This document shows positions 34,662 through 43,274 of a stretch of 64,000 bases of DNA, piece by piece. The stretch lies in assembly GCA_965204095.1 (NCBI GenBank), contig OZ241991.1:6138001-6202000 (forward strand). The letters are read 5' to 3'. The notes under the pieces were generated by a model that was not told the origin of the DNA, made no database searches, and worked only from the letters and a program-made list of their open reading frames with translations. Source of the stretch: JAPPLB01 sp965204095. GTDB lineage: Bacteria > Acidobacteriota > Terriglobia > Bryobacterales > UBA6623. The first letter of the stretch is position 1. Each line of letters starts with the position of its first letter. The translations under genes and the position numbers were made by a program.

Positions 34662-35738
34662 TCAAGAAGCCAGCCAGCGTTCATCGAACTCCAGACCCAA
34701 CCCCGGCGCGTCGTCGAGTACGATCTCACCGTTTTCCAACCGTAACTCTTCGCGGAACAGGGGCAGTGACCAGGGCATATGCTCGACGAACAGACCGTTA
34801 GGGACGGCGGCCACCGCCGGAGCGAGGATGTCCGGCGCCAGGTGGCTCACGACCGGCAGATTCCAGGCCTGCGCCATGTGGGCCACCTTCATCCATTGCG
34901 TCAGCCCTCCGACGCGCATGATGTCGACCATCACGATGTCGACCGAGTGACGCTCGAGGAACGACCGGAACGGTTCGACGCCCCACAAATACTCGCCCGC
35001 GGCGATTGGCGTGTCGAGGGCATCCGCGATGCGGGCCAAGCCGTCGAAATCCTGGTAGTTGATCGGATCCTCCAACCAATAAAGGCCGCAGATCTCCATC
35101 TCGCGCCCCATGGTGATCGAGCGGTTGACATCCCAGCCCTGGTTGATGTCGACCATGATGTCGGTCTCGTCGCCGACCGCGTCGCACAGAGCATGCATGC
35201 GTTCCATCTCAGCACTGTTCGAAGCCTCGGCGCCCATGCGGAATTTCATCGCACGGAAGCCCTGCTCGACGAGTTCCGCTCCTTTGCGGGCCAGCGCGTC
35301 GGCATCGTAGGTCCGCCAGAGGTGGCCGCTGGCATAAGCGGGAACTCGGTTACGGAAGCCGCCGAGCAGCTTCCAGACCGGCTGCCCCAGAATCTTGCCT
35401 TTGAGATCCCACAGAGCGACGTCGATCGCCGACACGGCTCGTGTCACCAGGCCGGCGGCGGCGCCGCGTCCGCCGATCTCGAGCAGCTTCTCGCCGATTG
35501 CCTCCGTGCGCATCGGATCATCTCCGATGACTTGCGTCGCCAGCGCGTCCACCGCTTCCTTGAGCGCTTTCGTCATCACGGGGGCCGCAAAGCCTGCGTA
35601 GCCGATGCCCTCGGCCCCCTCGTCCGTCTTGAGCCGTAGCGTGACGAAATCGACCGAGACCTGCACGGGCGCCTCGTCCAGAGCGCCGACTTCGCGCGGA
35701 AGGCTCACAACTTGGCTGCTGTAGGTCTCGATCTTCAT
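34662..35738 (-). CDS. Mandelate racemase/muconate lactonizing enzyme family protein
   Basis: 358 residues without a signal peptide. Residues in order: capping domain with VDFVTLRLKTDEGAEGIGY, FRAMKFRMG (catalytic K with R in place of the second K), MVDINQGWDVNRS (metal Asp), WLEDPINYQDF (metal Glu), AAGEYLWG (metal Glu) and VVSHLAPDI (His). Typical of sugar-acid dehydratases or epimerases of the mandelate racemase group. It starts 5 bp from a TF element, whose outer AGG lies 8 bases before the ATG and could act as ribosome site. Confidence 0.87.
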   Translation of the reverse strand: MKIETYSSQVVSLPREVGALDEAPVQVSVDFVTLRLKTDEGAEGIGYAGFAAPVMTKALKEAVDALATQVIGDDPMRTEAIGEKLLEIGGRGAAAGLVTRAVSAIDVALWDLKGKILGQPVWKLLGGFRNRVPAYASGHLWRTYDADALARKGAELVEQGFRAMKFRMGAEASNSAEMERMHALCDAVGDETDIMVDINQGWDVNRSITMGREMEICGLYWLEDPINYQDFDGLARIADALDTPIAAGEYLWGVEPFRSFLERHSVDIVMVDIMRVGGLTQWMKVAHMAQAWNLPVVSHLAPDILAPAVAAVPNGLFVEHMPWSLPLFREELRLENGEIVLDDAPGLGLEFDERWLAS

Positions 35739-35743
35739 GGCTT

Positions 35744-35924
35744 TAACCTGCCTTTCTCACCACGTGGCGAGGCGAAGTGCGTGAGGGGGCGTCAGGACGA
35801 GGCGCGAGCCGCTGGGCGCGCGCAGGTGTACTTGATGGTGCATCGAGCACGGCAAGCAAGCGCAACGAAGTCATGGCGGTCGTATCGCGTGCTTCGGACG
35901 CCAGATGGTGAGAAAGGCAGGTTA
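35744..35924 (+). repeat. TF element, short form
   Basis: Ends diverge slightly (TAACCTGCCTTTCTCACCAC on the left, GCAGGTTA on the right) but the arms are conserved. Its left end forms the 5' leader of the minus-strand enolase-superfamily gene. The terminal ATG found in other copies is lost here (AAGG). Confidence 0.9.
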
Positions 35925-36049
35925 ATATGCCCCGCAATGCTAGCATGCCGGCACGCGGCGCGGAATCAAGTCAGCTATCTCCCTGCCTGAAGCGTTCGAC
36001 GGCAGCCATGGTTCCCAAACCAGAGGACACGCCGCGATAGAATACGGCC

Positions 36050-36919
36050 GTGCGCAACGTTTCATCAGGCTTCTGGATCGCTCTCGCGTTGCTCGTTTCC
36101 CCGCCGGCCGGCCTCGCCCAGCACAAGGCTCTGCTGATCGATGGCCAGAACAATCACCAGTGGCGGGAAACCTCGCCCCGCATCAAGCAGGCTCTGGAAA
36201 GCAGCGGGCTCTTTACCGTTGAGATCGTCACTTCACCCCCGCAGGGCGAGGATCTGAGCACTTTCGATCCCGACTTCGACACCTATGAAGTAGTTGTCTC
36301 GAATTACAACGGCGAACCCTGGCCGCACGAGACCAAGGCCGCCTTGGAGGCCCATGTCCGCGGCGGCGGTGGATTCGTTTCCGTCCATGCCGCCAACAAC
36401 GCTTTCCCCGAATGGAAGGAATACAACCGCATGATCGGTCTGGGCGGCTGGGGCGGGCGCAACGAAGCCTGGGGACCCTATGTGCGCTATCGCGACGGGG
36501 AGATCGTACAGGACGCCACGCCGGGACGCGGCGGCAGCCACGGAACGAGGCACGCGTTCCAGATCATCGTCCGCGATACCGAGCATCCCATCACGCGGGG
36601 ACTCCCTCTGAAATGGATGCATGCGGAAGATGAACTCTACGACCGTCTCCGGGGCCCAGCCGAGAATTTGACGGTTCTCGCTACGGCGTATTCTGATCCA
36701 TCGACTCGCGGCACGGGAAAGCACGAGCCGATTTTGATGACCGTTCAGTACGGCAAGGGACGTGTCTTCCATACCACGCTGGGCCATCACACTCTGGCGA
36801 TGCAGTGCGTCGGTTTCATCACGACGCTGCAGCGCGGCGCCGAATGGGCGGCCACGGGAAAGGTCACGCAAGCCGTCCCGGAAGACTTTCCCGGCGCGGA
36901 TACAACGAGTCTCCGCTAG
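36050..36919 (+). CDS. Secreted ThuA-domain protein
   Basis: 289 residues, GTG start. Sec signal (FWIALALLVSPPAGLAQ) followed by a ThuA/trehalose-utilisation domain of class I glutamine-amidotransferase-like fold: HKALLIDGQNNHQWRETSP, YEVVVSNYNGEPWP, GGGFVSVHAANNAF, EHPITRGLPLKWMHAEDELYD and GKGRVFHTTLGHH. Its role is unclear, although ThuA is often found with sugar oxidoreductases. The stop TAG (36917-36919) is formed by a TF element. Confidence 0.88.
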   Translation: MRNVSSGFWIALALLVSPPAGLAQHKALLIDGQNNHQWRETSPRIKQALESSGLFTVEIVTSPPQGEDLSTFDPDFDTYEVVVSNYNGEPWPHETKAALEAHVRGGGGFVSVHAANNAFPEWKEYNRMIGLGGWGGRNEAWGPYVRYRDGEIVQDATPGRGGSHGTRHAFQIIVRDTEHPITRGLPLKWMHAEDELYDRLRGPAENLTVLATAYSDPSTRGTGKHEPILMTVQYGKGRVFHTTLGHHTLAMQCVGFITTLQRGAEWAATGKVTQAVPEDFPGADTTSLR

Positions 36920-37099
36920 CCTGCATTTCTCACCACCTGGCGAGGCGAAGTGGGTGAGAGGGCTGTCAGGACGAGGCGCGCGCCGCTTGGCGCGCGCAGG
37001 CGTACTTGAACAGTACGTTGAGCACGGCAAGCAAGCGCAACGAAGTCCTGGCGGTCGTATCGCGTGCTTCGACCGTCGGGTGGTGAGAAATGCCGGCTA
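36917..37099 (+). repeat. TF element, full short form
   Basis: 183 bp with near-consensus sequence; right end GCCGGCTA. Provides the ThuA gene's stop codon and ends 22 bp upstream of the rpsT promoter. Confidence 0.94.
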
Positions 37100-37120
37100 G
37101 CTCGCTGCCAGCCGAGTTCG

Positions 37121-37149
37121 TTGACAGCCACTGGTGTGGCCACTATGCT
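37121..37149 (+). promoter_or_regulatory. Sigma-70 promoter of rpsT
   Basis: TTGACA at 37121-37126 and TATGCT at 37144-37149 with the ideal 17-bp spacer. Transcription would start near 37156, leaving a roughly 45-nt leader before rpsT. Confidence 0.75.
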
Positions 37150-37200
37150 GGAAAGAGAGTATGCGCCCTAGTGAGCGTGTGCTCTTTTCTCTTTCTCCCC

Positions 37201-37479
37201 ATGGCCAACACCAAATCCGCGATCAAGCGCATTCGCCAGACCGGGCGGCAGACCAACGTCAACCGCCGCAACCGGGCACGCCTTCGTACGCAAGTCAAGA
37301 AACTCACAGGAGCCATCGCCGGCGGCAACGGCGAGAACGCGCAGAATGTACTGCCTGCGACGGTCAGCAGCATCGACCGCGCTGTGCAGAAGGGCGTCAT
37401 CAAGAAGAACAAGGCATCCCGAATGAAGTCTCGGCTGACGCGCAAGGTCAACGTTCTCTCGAAGGCCACCTCCGAGTAG
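37201..37479 (+). CDS. rpsT: 30S ribosomal protein S20
   Basis: 92 residues: MANTKSAIKRIRQTGRQTNV, the usual S20 N-terminus, then helical basic sequence with VKKLTGAIAGGNGE and GVIKKNKASRMKSRLTRKVN. It binds 16S rRNA early in 30S assembly. The leader just before the ATG is pyrimidine-rich (CTCTTTCTCCCC) with no Shine-Dalgarno motif, which could reflect unusual or regulated initiation. Convergent with holA (35 bp), a neighbour pair common in bacteria. Confidence 0.96.
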   Translation: MANTKSAIKRIRQTGRQTNVNRRNRARLRTQVKKLTGAIAGGNGENAQNVLPATVSSIDRAVQKGVIKKNKASRMKSRLTRKVNVLSKATSE

Positions 37480-37514
37480 TTCGCTTTTCCTGTCCACGGC
37501 GCTGAAACCCGGTT

Positions 37515-38570
37515 TCAACTCGTGAGCCGGAGGACGAGTTGTTCGACGATGATGCGATCGTCCGGGCGCTCGCGGCGCAGGTCGCGGTCTGCCTGAAAGA
37601 GCGCAACCAGAGCCCTCTCCAGCTCGGCGAGGCTGAACTGTCTCGCGACTCCGAGGATCTGGCGGGCGCGTGCAGGCCAGATGCGTAAACCCCGCTGTTG
37701 AAAAAATCCGCTGACCTGATTCGGATTCCTGAGCCCGCCCTCTTTCACGACCAGAGCTTGCCGAAACAATCCGGCGAGCATGGTGATCTGCATCGGCCAG
37801 TACTCGCCGCTCTGGACAAGCGTGTCGAGCACTTCGAGCGCCCGGCCCCGATCCTTGCGGGCCAGTGCGTCAGAGAACTCGTATATTCCGCGGCGGCGCG
37901 CTTCGGGAACAAGCAGCTCGATATCTTCGTGCGCGACTTGCTGTTCCTGACCGGCGTAGAGCGAGAGCTTCTCGAGGTCATTGGCGATGCGGGCAAGGTC
38001 GTTTCCCAGGATCTCGACGAGTTCCGCCAGCGTGTCTGGCGCTATCGCAAGCCCGAGGCTCCTGGCTAAGCTTTTCGCCTCCGACAGCGCTTCTCCTGCC
38101 GACGGCTGCTCGAAATCGATTCGAACAGGCACGGCTGCAAAGAACTGCGCCACGCGCTCGATTTTCGGTTTGTCGTCGCGGACCGACCAGTCGTAGCGGC
38201 CTGCTACGAGCAGTATCGTCACCCCGTGGGTCGGGTTCTCGAAGTAGCTTTCGAGTACGGCCGGCGCCACGGCCTTGGCTCCCGTGCGGCGAGGCAAGGC
38301 CCCCTCGGCATTCCAGCCGATGATCAAGCGATTGCCGCCGAACAGAGTCAAGGTGCGGGCGTCGTCGATCAACTCTTCGATGGTCCGCTCATTCAGGTCG
38401 AACTCCGTAGCGCCGTCGCTTTCTGCGCCCGCTTCTCCCACATTTCCGAGAACCGCTTCGTGGAGCGCTTGGCGGCAACGGTCGCGGAAATACTGTTCGT
38501 TGCCCAGGAAAAGGTAGCCCGCGGCCGGCGTTGACTTCCTCAGGGTGTGTAGTGCTTGCCGCGGCTTCAT
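37515..38570 (-). CDS. holA: DNA polymerase III delta subunit HolA
   Basis: 351 residues of the clamp-loader delta subunit, which opens the beta clamp. Features: AGYLFLGNEQYFRDRCRQAL at the N-terminus, LFGGNRLIIGWNAEG, LVEILGNDLARIANDLEKLSLYAG, and a C-terminal lid domain with LFQADRDLRRERPDDRIIVEQLVLRL. The chosen ATG at 38570 has AGG, supplied by the TF element end, eight bases upstream. An in-frame ATG at 38585 lies inside the element and adds MQAIP. Confidence 0.92.
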   Translation of the reverse strand: MKPRQALHTLRKSTPAAGYLFLGNEQYFRDRCRQALHEAVLGNVGEAGAESDGATEFDLNERTIEELIDDARTLTLFGGNRLIIGWNAEGALPRRTGAKAVAPAVLESYFENPTHGVTILLVAGRYDWSVRDDKPKIERVAQFFAAVPVRIDFEQPSAGEALSEAKSLARSLGLAIAPDTLAELVEILGNDLARIANDLEKLSLYAGQEQQVAHEDIELLVPEARRRGIYEFSDALARKDRGRALEVLDTLVQSGEYWPMQITMLAGLFRQALVVKEGGLRNPNQVSGFFQQRGLRIWPARARQILGVARQFSLAELERALVALFQADRDLRRERPDDRIIVEQLVLRLTS

Positions 38571-38575
38571 CGGTA

Positions 38576-38902
38576 TAGCCTGCATGTCTCGCCACGTGGA
38601 GAGAAGAAGTGCGTGAGAACGCCGTCAGAACGAGGCGCGAGCCGCTTGGCGCGCGCAGGTGTATCGAGCACGTCAAGCAAGAGCAATGCATACGGCCTTG
38701 GAGCGGCGGCCCTACCGCCTGCCCGGGGTTTGGGGTCACGAGTCATGAGACACAAAACACGACCTTTACGGTTCGCCGGCCGTCAGACCTTTCTTCCTGG
38801 AGCGAATCAGGCCCCAGCCAATGGTTTTCACAAACCACTATTCACTAATCACTAACCACTGCCTTTTACCACGTGCTTCGGCCATTAGGTGGTGAGAAAT
38901 GC
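38576..38902 (+). repeat. TF element, long form, back to back with the next copy
   Basis: Starts TAGCCTGCATGTCTCGCCAC and ends GGTGAGAAATGC, the last bases lost at the junction with the following copy (38905). The interior has the GGGGTCACGAGTCATGAGAC type and the heptads CCACTAT/TCACTAA/CCACTG at about 38833-38862. Confidence 0.9.
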
Positions 38903-38904
38903 TC

Positions 38905-39086
38905 TAGCCTGCATTTCTCACCACGTGGCGAGGCGGAGTGGGTGAGAGGGCCGTCAGGACGAGGCGCGAGCTGCTTGGCGCGCGCAGGCGTACTTGACAG
39001 TACGTTGAGCACGGCAAGCAAGCGCAACGAAGTCCTGGCGGTCGTATTGCGTGCTCCGGCCGTCATGTGGTGAGAAATGCAGGCTA
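38905..39086 (+). repeat. TF element, full short form
   Basis: 182 bp with both terminal repeats; immediately follows another copy. Its right end supplies the stop codon TAG (39084-39086) of the minus-strand lptE. Confidence 0.94.
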
Positions 39087-39623
39087 AAACCTTTCGAGCA
39101 CCGCCGACACGATGCTGCGAGCCGTTGCCTCGCTGGTGCGCATCAAGGCGAGCTCCCGCTCTTCCAAGTACGCGTCCGGATCCGTGCTGACTTCGTAGCG
39201 CTCGCGATGCTCGAGATTCGGATTGTCATAGAGCACTTTGCCCGTCTTGCGGTCTCGCAGCGAGATGCGGATCTGCGTCATGGTCCCTACGCTCGTGGCG
39301 CGCCCCAGCCTGGGATCGATGACAAGTGGGAATACCAGTACGTTCACCACTGTACCTGTGAGGACGGCATCGGCGAGGGCTTCGTTGGTGACAACGTCGT
39401 ATCGTGTACGGCTGATGAACTCGCGAGTGACCGCACGGGTGAGGTGTTGCTCGATCTTGAACTCTACGGTCTGGTTTTGAAACGGGGGGATTGCGATCAC
39501 CCCGATGGTGTCCGGCAAGGTGTCAGCCTTTCCCGCGAGCCGGTAGCCGCACGAGGTGCACGTTGACAGAAGGACGAGCAGAGTGACTGCAGCCGAAACA
39601 CGGCTGCGGCGGCAAGGGCTCAT
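39084..39623 (-). CDS. lptE: LPS-assembly lipoprotein LptE
   Basis: 179 residues. Lipoprotein signal with TSCGYRLAG, the usual LptE opening, then IGVIAIPPFQNQTVEFKIEQ and LTRAVTREFISRTRYDVV. LptE plugs the LptD barrel in the outer membrane during LPS insertion. Neighbour order psd-pssA-lptE-holA fits the common lptE-holA linkage, here split by two TF elements. The stop codon TAG comes from the TF element end. It starts 12 bp after pssA. Confidence 0.88.
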   Translation of the reverse strand: MSPCRRSRVSAAVTLLVLLSTCTSCGYRLAGKADTLPDTIGVIAIPPFQNQTVEFKIEQHLTRAVTREFISRTRYDVVTNEALADAVLTGTVVNVLVFPLVIDPRLGRATSVGTMTQIRISLRDRKTGKVLYDNPNLEHRERYEVSTDPDAYLEERELALMRTSEATARSIVSAVLERF

Positions 39624-39635
39624 GGCGAGGATTGG

Positions 39636-40514
39636 TTAGAGCCCGCTCGACGGTGACTCTTCCGGCTGGGGCGTATTTTCTTCCGGCAGCAAGGTACGGC
39701 GGCGCCAAAGGCTTGCGATGCGCGTAACAACGCCGCTTGCGACGAACGTAGTCGCCATCGCCAGCAGAACCGGCTCGGAGAAGTTCCAGATCAGGAAGAT
39801 CAAGGTCGCGAAGAAGATCACCATCACCAGCGAAGGGAGCCGAAAGACGCTGACGTCCTTCAGGCTCGCATAGCGCCAGGTCGACACCATCAGAAACGCC
39901 AGGAAGCCGATGAGCAGAAGCCAGAGAATGCCTTCCGGCCACCAATTCACGAGGGGGTAGCCGCCGTTGAAGTGCACGACGGCGGCGAGCATCCCGGCGG
40001 CGGGAGGGATCGGCAGGCCGACAAAATACTTGCGTCCGGGAAGTCCGGGATTCTTCGGGCGGGGATTCTTCTGAACGTTGAAACGCGCCAGGCGGGCCGC
40101 TCCGCAGGTCACGTAGAGGAACGTGACGAGATAGCCCACCGCCGGCAGGATGTTGGCGAAAAACGGGTGGCCTGTCAACTCCGGCGTCCGGATGCCCCAG
40201 GCCACGGCCAACATGGCGGGAGCCACTCCGAAGGTGATCACATCGGCGAGAGAGTCGATCTCGCGTCCGAACTCGCTGACGGCGTTGGTCAGTCTCGCGA
40301 TGCGGCCGTCCATGCCGTCCGTGAACATGCCCACCCCGATCGCAATAGCTGCGTGGTTGTAGAGACGCGCTGCTTCGTCCAGGCGGTCCGTAGGCAACGA
40401 CAGAGCCTGCAGGGTCTTCATGAGGCAGTAGTAGCCGCAGAACAAGGTGCCCACGGTGAAGATCGTGGGCAGAGCATAGGTGCGTCGCCCCGGAAGCCCC
40501 TTTTTGGCCTTCAT
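39636..40514 (-). CDS. pssA: CDP-diacylglycerol-serine O-phosphatidyltransferase
   Basis: 292 residues, multi-spanning inner-membrane enzyme making phosphatidylserine from CDP-diacylglycerol and serine. The CDP-alcohol phosphotransferase motif is seen as DGMDGRIARLTNAV followed by FGREIDSLADVITFGVAPA. Helical segments around TLFCGYYCLM and LLIGFLAFLMVSTW support the fold. It overlaps the psd stop by 4 bp, so the two are translationally coupled. Confidence 0.94.
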   Translation of the reverse strand: MKAKKGLPGRRTYALPTIFTVGTLFCGYYCLMKTLQALSLPTDRLDEAARLYNHAAIAIGVGMFTDGMDGRIARLTNAVSEFGREIDSLADVITFGVAPAMLAVAWGIRTPELTGHPFFANILPAVGYLVTFLYVTCGAARLARFNVQKNPRPKNPGLPGRKYFVGLPIPPAAGMLAAVVHFNGGYPLVNWWPEGILWLLLIGFLAFLMVSTWRYASLKDVSVFRLPSLVMVIFFATLIFLIWNFSEPVLLAMATTFVASGVVTRIASLWRRRTLLPEENTPQPEESPSSGL

Positions 40515-41137
40515 GCAGCTTGCTCCAGCCGCCTCCGCGCAAGGATCGAGCTGCCGCCGCGCACACGATCACCTTCCCGCACGCTGAGTTCCCACTCCGG
40601 CCCCAGAAAGACATCCGTTCGTGAACCGAACTTGATCAGGCCGAAGCGCTCGCCCTTTCCGACGGGATCGCCGATCTGCTTGTTGCACACGATGCGGCGC
40701 GCGACGAGGCCCGCGATCTGTCTTACAATCACTCGGCTGCCCTGGCCCTCGATCGCCAACGTGTTCTGCTCGTTTTCCAACGAAGCTTCGTCTCGATGCG
40801 CCATCATGAAGCGCCCCGCCCGGTACTCCCTCTCCGTGACCGTGCCCCCAATGGGACTACGGTTCACGTGGACATCGAAAATGTTGAGGAAGATGCTCAC
40901 TCGGCGGCTCTCGCCGTCATAGGTTCGAACCTGCACCACCCGGCCGTCGGCGGGCGATACGGCAACGGGTCCGTCGGGGATGGCCCTCTCAGGGTCCCGA
41001 AAGAAGTACAGGCAGAACGCTGTGGCCAGAAACAGCGGAAGGGACCAGACAAGGGAAAACGACAAACCGACCAGCGCCCCGGCCGCGGAAAAGGCAAGTG
41101 CGTAGTAAAGGCCGTCCTTGACTACGAGAGAGCGCAT
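40511..41137 (-). CDS. psd: Phosphatidylserine decarboxylase, small (archaeal-type) form
   Basis: 208 residues, converting phosphatidylserine to phosphatidylethanolamine. N-terminal membrane helices, then YFFRDPERAIP, VSPADGRVVQV, SIFLNIFDVHVNRSPIGG, RQIAGLVARRIV and the self-cleavage site region LIKFGSRTDVFLG, where the Ser becomes the pyruvoyl group. The short length is typical of the PssA-linked type. First gene of a psd-pssA-lptE unit. Confidence 0.94.
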   Translation of the reverse strand: MRSLVVKDGLYYALAFSAAGALVGLSFSLVWSLPLFLATAFCLYFFRDPERAIPDGPVAVSPADGRVVQVRTYDGESRRVSIFLNIFDVHVNRSPIGGTVTEREYRAGRFMMAHRDEASLENEQNTLAIEGQGSRVIVRQIAGLVARRIVCNKQIGDPVGKGERFGLIKFGSRTDVFLGPEWELSVREGDRVRGGSSILARRRLEQAA

Positions 41138-41192
41138 TACCGAAGCTCCATCATATCAGTCGTTTGGCGTGCAGTCGGAGCGCGGAGTCCGT

Positions 41193-41578
41193 TGGCCTGC
41201 ATGTCTCGACATGTGGCGAGGCGAAGTGCGTGAGAGCGCCGTCAGGACTAGGCACAAGCCGGGCGGAGGAAAAAGGCGCCAGCGGGCGTACTTGTCAAAC
41301 CGCCTCCTTCACCCCTCGGGTCACGAAACACGAAATAAGGCTTTCCCGAAACATGGCCTTAACGCGAGCTGCCTGAGAGCAACGGCCGTGCCGCCTGCTT
41401 GGGTTTTTGGGTCACGAGACACGAAACACGAATCACGGCCTTTTCGGCCTTTCCGGTTCACTGGCCGTCAGACATTTCTTCTGGACCGAACCAGACCCCC
41501 TCCCATGGTTTTCACTAACCACTAACCACGGCCTTTTTTCGCGTGCTCCGGCCGTCGAGTGGTGAGAAATGCAGATTA
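41193..41578 (+). repeat. TF element, longest form with both ends
   Basis: 386 bp. Left end TGGCCTGCATGTCTCGACAT, right end GAGTGGTGAGAAATGCAGATTA. The interior has the GCCGGGCGGAGGAAAAAGGC module, a GGGTCACGAGAC heptad run (about 41410-41437), a TCAGACATTTCTTCTGGACC block and CCACTAA heptads. The right end supplies the TAA of the DUF465 gene. Confidence 0.9.
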
Positions 41579-41809
41579 GCTCGCGCGGGCCTGATGTTCC
41601 CGCAAGATGGCGTGCATGCGGTCTTTGAGTTGTAGTTTCAGTTTCTTCAAACGCTGCGTCTCAACCTGCTCGTCCGTGGAGGGGAACCGTCGGGCGCTTA
41701 ACTCTTCAAGTCGACGATCGTAGTTCGAGTGCTTCCGCGCGAGTATCCGGTACTCCTCGTTGCTCTCCATCAGACGAGCAGATATGTCCTCTGGCGGAAC
41801 TGTTTCCAT
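41576..41809 (-). CDS. DUF465 (YdcH-like) small protein
   Basis: 77 residues, largely helical: ISARLMESNEEYRILARKHS, DRRLEEL and the family signature RLKKLKLQLKDRMHAIL near the C-terminus. Function unknown in the family. The ATG at 41809 has AGGAG upstream at good spacing. The stop TAA (41576-41578) lies in the TF element end. Confidence 0.8.
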   Translation of the reverse strand: METVPPEDISARLMESNEEYRILARKHSNYDRRLEELSARRFPSTDEQVETQRLKKLKLQLKDRMHAILREHQARAS

Positions 41810-42151
41810 GGCATGGCTCCTGTGTCGTGGGATCGCATTGCTCAGCGGTTGAACCTGACGGCGCGGACCGGCATCGACAATCCGGCTCGTGCTGTTGGGG
41901 GCTTCATTCCCGCCAACAAACCTTATCAGATGTTTCCGTCGGATTTCAATTTGTCGATTGCCGGCCAACGGCTGCTGCTCCGGACGAGGAGCGTTGAACA
42001 CTCGGCTCGGTCGAGAGGTTGTCTCTGGCCAACCGACGCCGCTCGAAAACAAGCGCGGTCATCATTGGCCGGCCGATCCGTCTGCGGCCCGAAAGGGCTG
42101 CATGCCTGTGATATGCTGGCTGTGAAATCGGCAGGGTCGGAGGTTGGGATC

Positions 42152-43087
42152 ATGTTGATCAAGGTTCCGCGTGGATGGGAGATTCCGGAGAGGGAAGCGA
42201 CCCCGGAGTCGGTCTACTTGCGTCGACGGGAAGTGCTTCAAGGGCTTGGCTTTACGGGTCTGACCGGACTGCTTGCCCGCAAACCGTTACCCGCGAATAC
42301 GGGGCTGTATCCCGCCAAGCGGAACACGAAATACATCCTCGACCGCGAGCTGACGCCGGAAGCAGCGGCCATCGGCATCAACAACTTCTACGAGTTCACC
42401 CTTGATAAACAACGGGTCAAGGACAGGGTTGGCGGCTTCAGGATCGACCCCTGGACCGTCGAGGTCAAGGGCCTGGTCAACAACCCGAAGAAATACGATT
42501 TCGATGACCTGGTCCGGCGGTTTCCCCTCGAGGAGAGGCTCTATCGATTCCGTTGTGTCGAGGCCTGGGCGATGGCGGTGCCGTGGACGGGTTTCCCGAT
42601 CTCGGCCTTGATCAAGGAGGTCGATCCCAAGCCGAAGGCCAGGTTCATTCGAATGGTGACGGCCTACCGGCCTCGCGAGATGCCGGGCATCCGGAGCCAG
42701 CCTCACTATCCCTGGCCCTACTTCGAGGCTTTGCGCCTGGATGAAGCGATGAACGAGCTGTCCTTGTTCGTAACCGGCATCTACGGCAAGCCGCTGCCGA
42801 AGCAGAACGGCGCCCCCATCCGCCTGATCACGCCATGGAAGTACGGTTTGAAGTCGATCAAGTCGATCGTCAAGATCGAGTTCACCGCCAAACGCCCGCC
42901 TACGTTGTGGAATGAAGTCGCAGGTATGGAGTACGGATGGTACTCCAATGTGAATCCGGCAAAACCCCATCCGCGCTGGTCGCAGGCTCGGGAAAAGCTG
43001 ATTCCCCACATGACGCTCGTCCCGACGCTGCCTTACAACGGCTACGAGGAGTTCGTGGCCGGGATGTACACCGGCGAGGAATTCTGA
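42152..43087 (+). CDS. msrP: MsrP (YedY)-like molybdopterin sulfoxide reductase subunit
   Basis: 311 residues. MsrP reduces methionine sulfoxide in periplasmic proteins using molybdopterin. Family marks: start MLIKVPRGWEIPEREATPES, YLRRREVLQGLGF (Tat motif), INNFYEFTLDKQRV, YRFRCVEAWAMAVPWTGF (C ligates molybdenum), RPREMPGIRSQ and LITPWKYGLKSIKSIVKIEF. The haem partner MsrQ is not visible in the next 1 kb. GGAGG lies upstream of the start. Confidence 0.9.
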   Translation: MLIKVPRGWEIPEREATPESVYLRRREVLQGLGFTGLTGLLARKPLPANTGLYPAKRNTKYILDRELTPEAAAIGINNFYEFTLDKQRVKDRVGGFRIDPWTVEVKGLVNNPKKYDFDDLVRRFPLEERLYRFRCVEAWAMAVPWTGFPISALIKEVDPKPKARFIRMVTAYRPREMPGIRSQPHYPWPYFEALRLDEAMNELSLFVTGIYGKPLPKQNGAPIRLITPWKYGLKSIKSIVKIEFTAKRPPTLWNEVAGMEYGWYSNVNPAKPHPRWSQAREKLIPHMTLVPTLPYNGYEEFVAGMYTGEEF

Positions 43088-43195
43088 TCCCCGGCAGAAG
43101 TCCCGGCAGGTGCACCCGCCTGTGAGATTCGCCGCAGGCGGACAGTGTTGCTGGATCTCTGTTTTGTGCCTCCAACGAAAACTCGCTCGGGTTCA

Positions 43196-43226
43196 GTGGC
43201 CGTCAACTGAAGAGAAATGCAGTCTA
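43196..43226 (+). repeat. TF-element relic, right end
   Basis: CCGTCAACTGAAGAGAAATGCAGTCTA resembles the right arm and terminal repeat; the left arm is gone. Lies 49 bp before the DUF4143 ATPase gene. Confidence 0.65.
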
Positions 43227-43274
43227 GCGCGAGTTTCCTTGTAAATCCGTTGTTGTTATGGAAAATATGCAAGG

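Noticed and set aside
41576..42052. Longer version of the DUF465 gene starting near 42052
   Set aside because: The extra N-terminal part lacks family similarity; the ATG at 41809 has a good AGGAG site and gives the family length.
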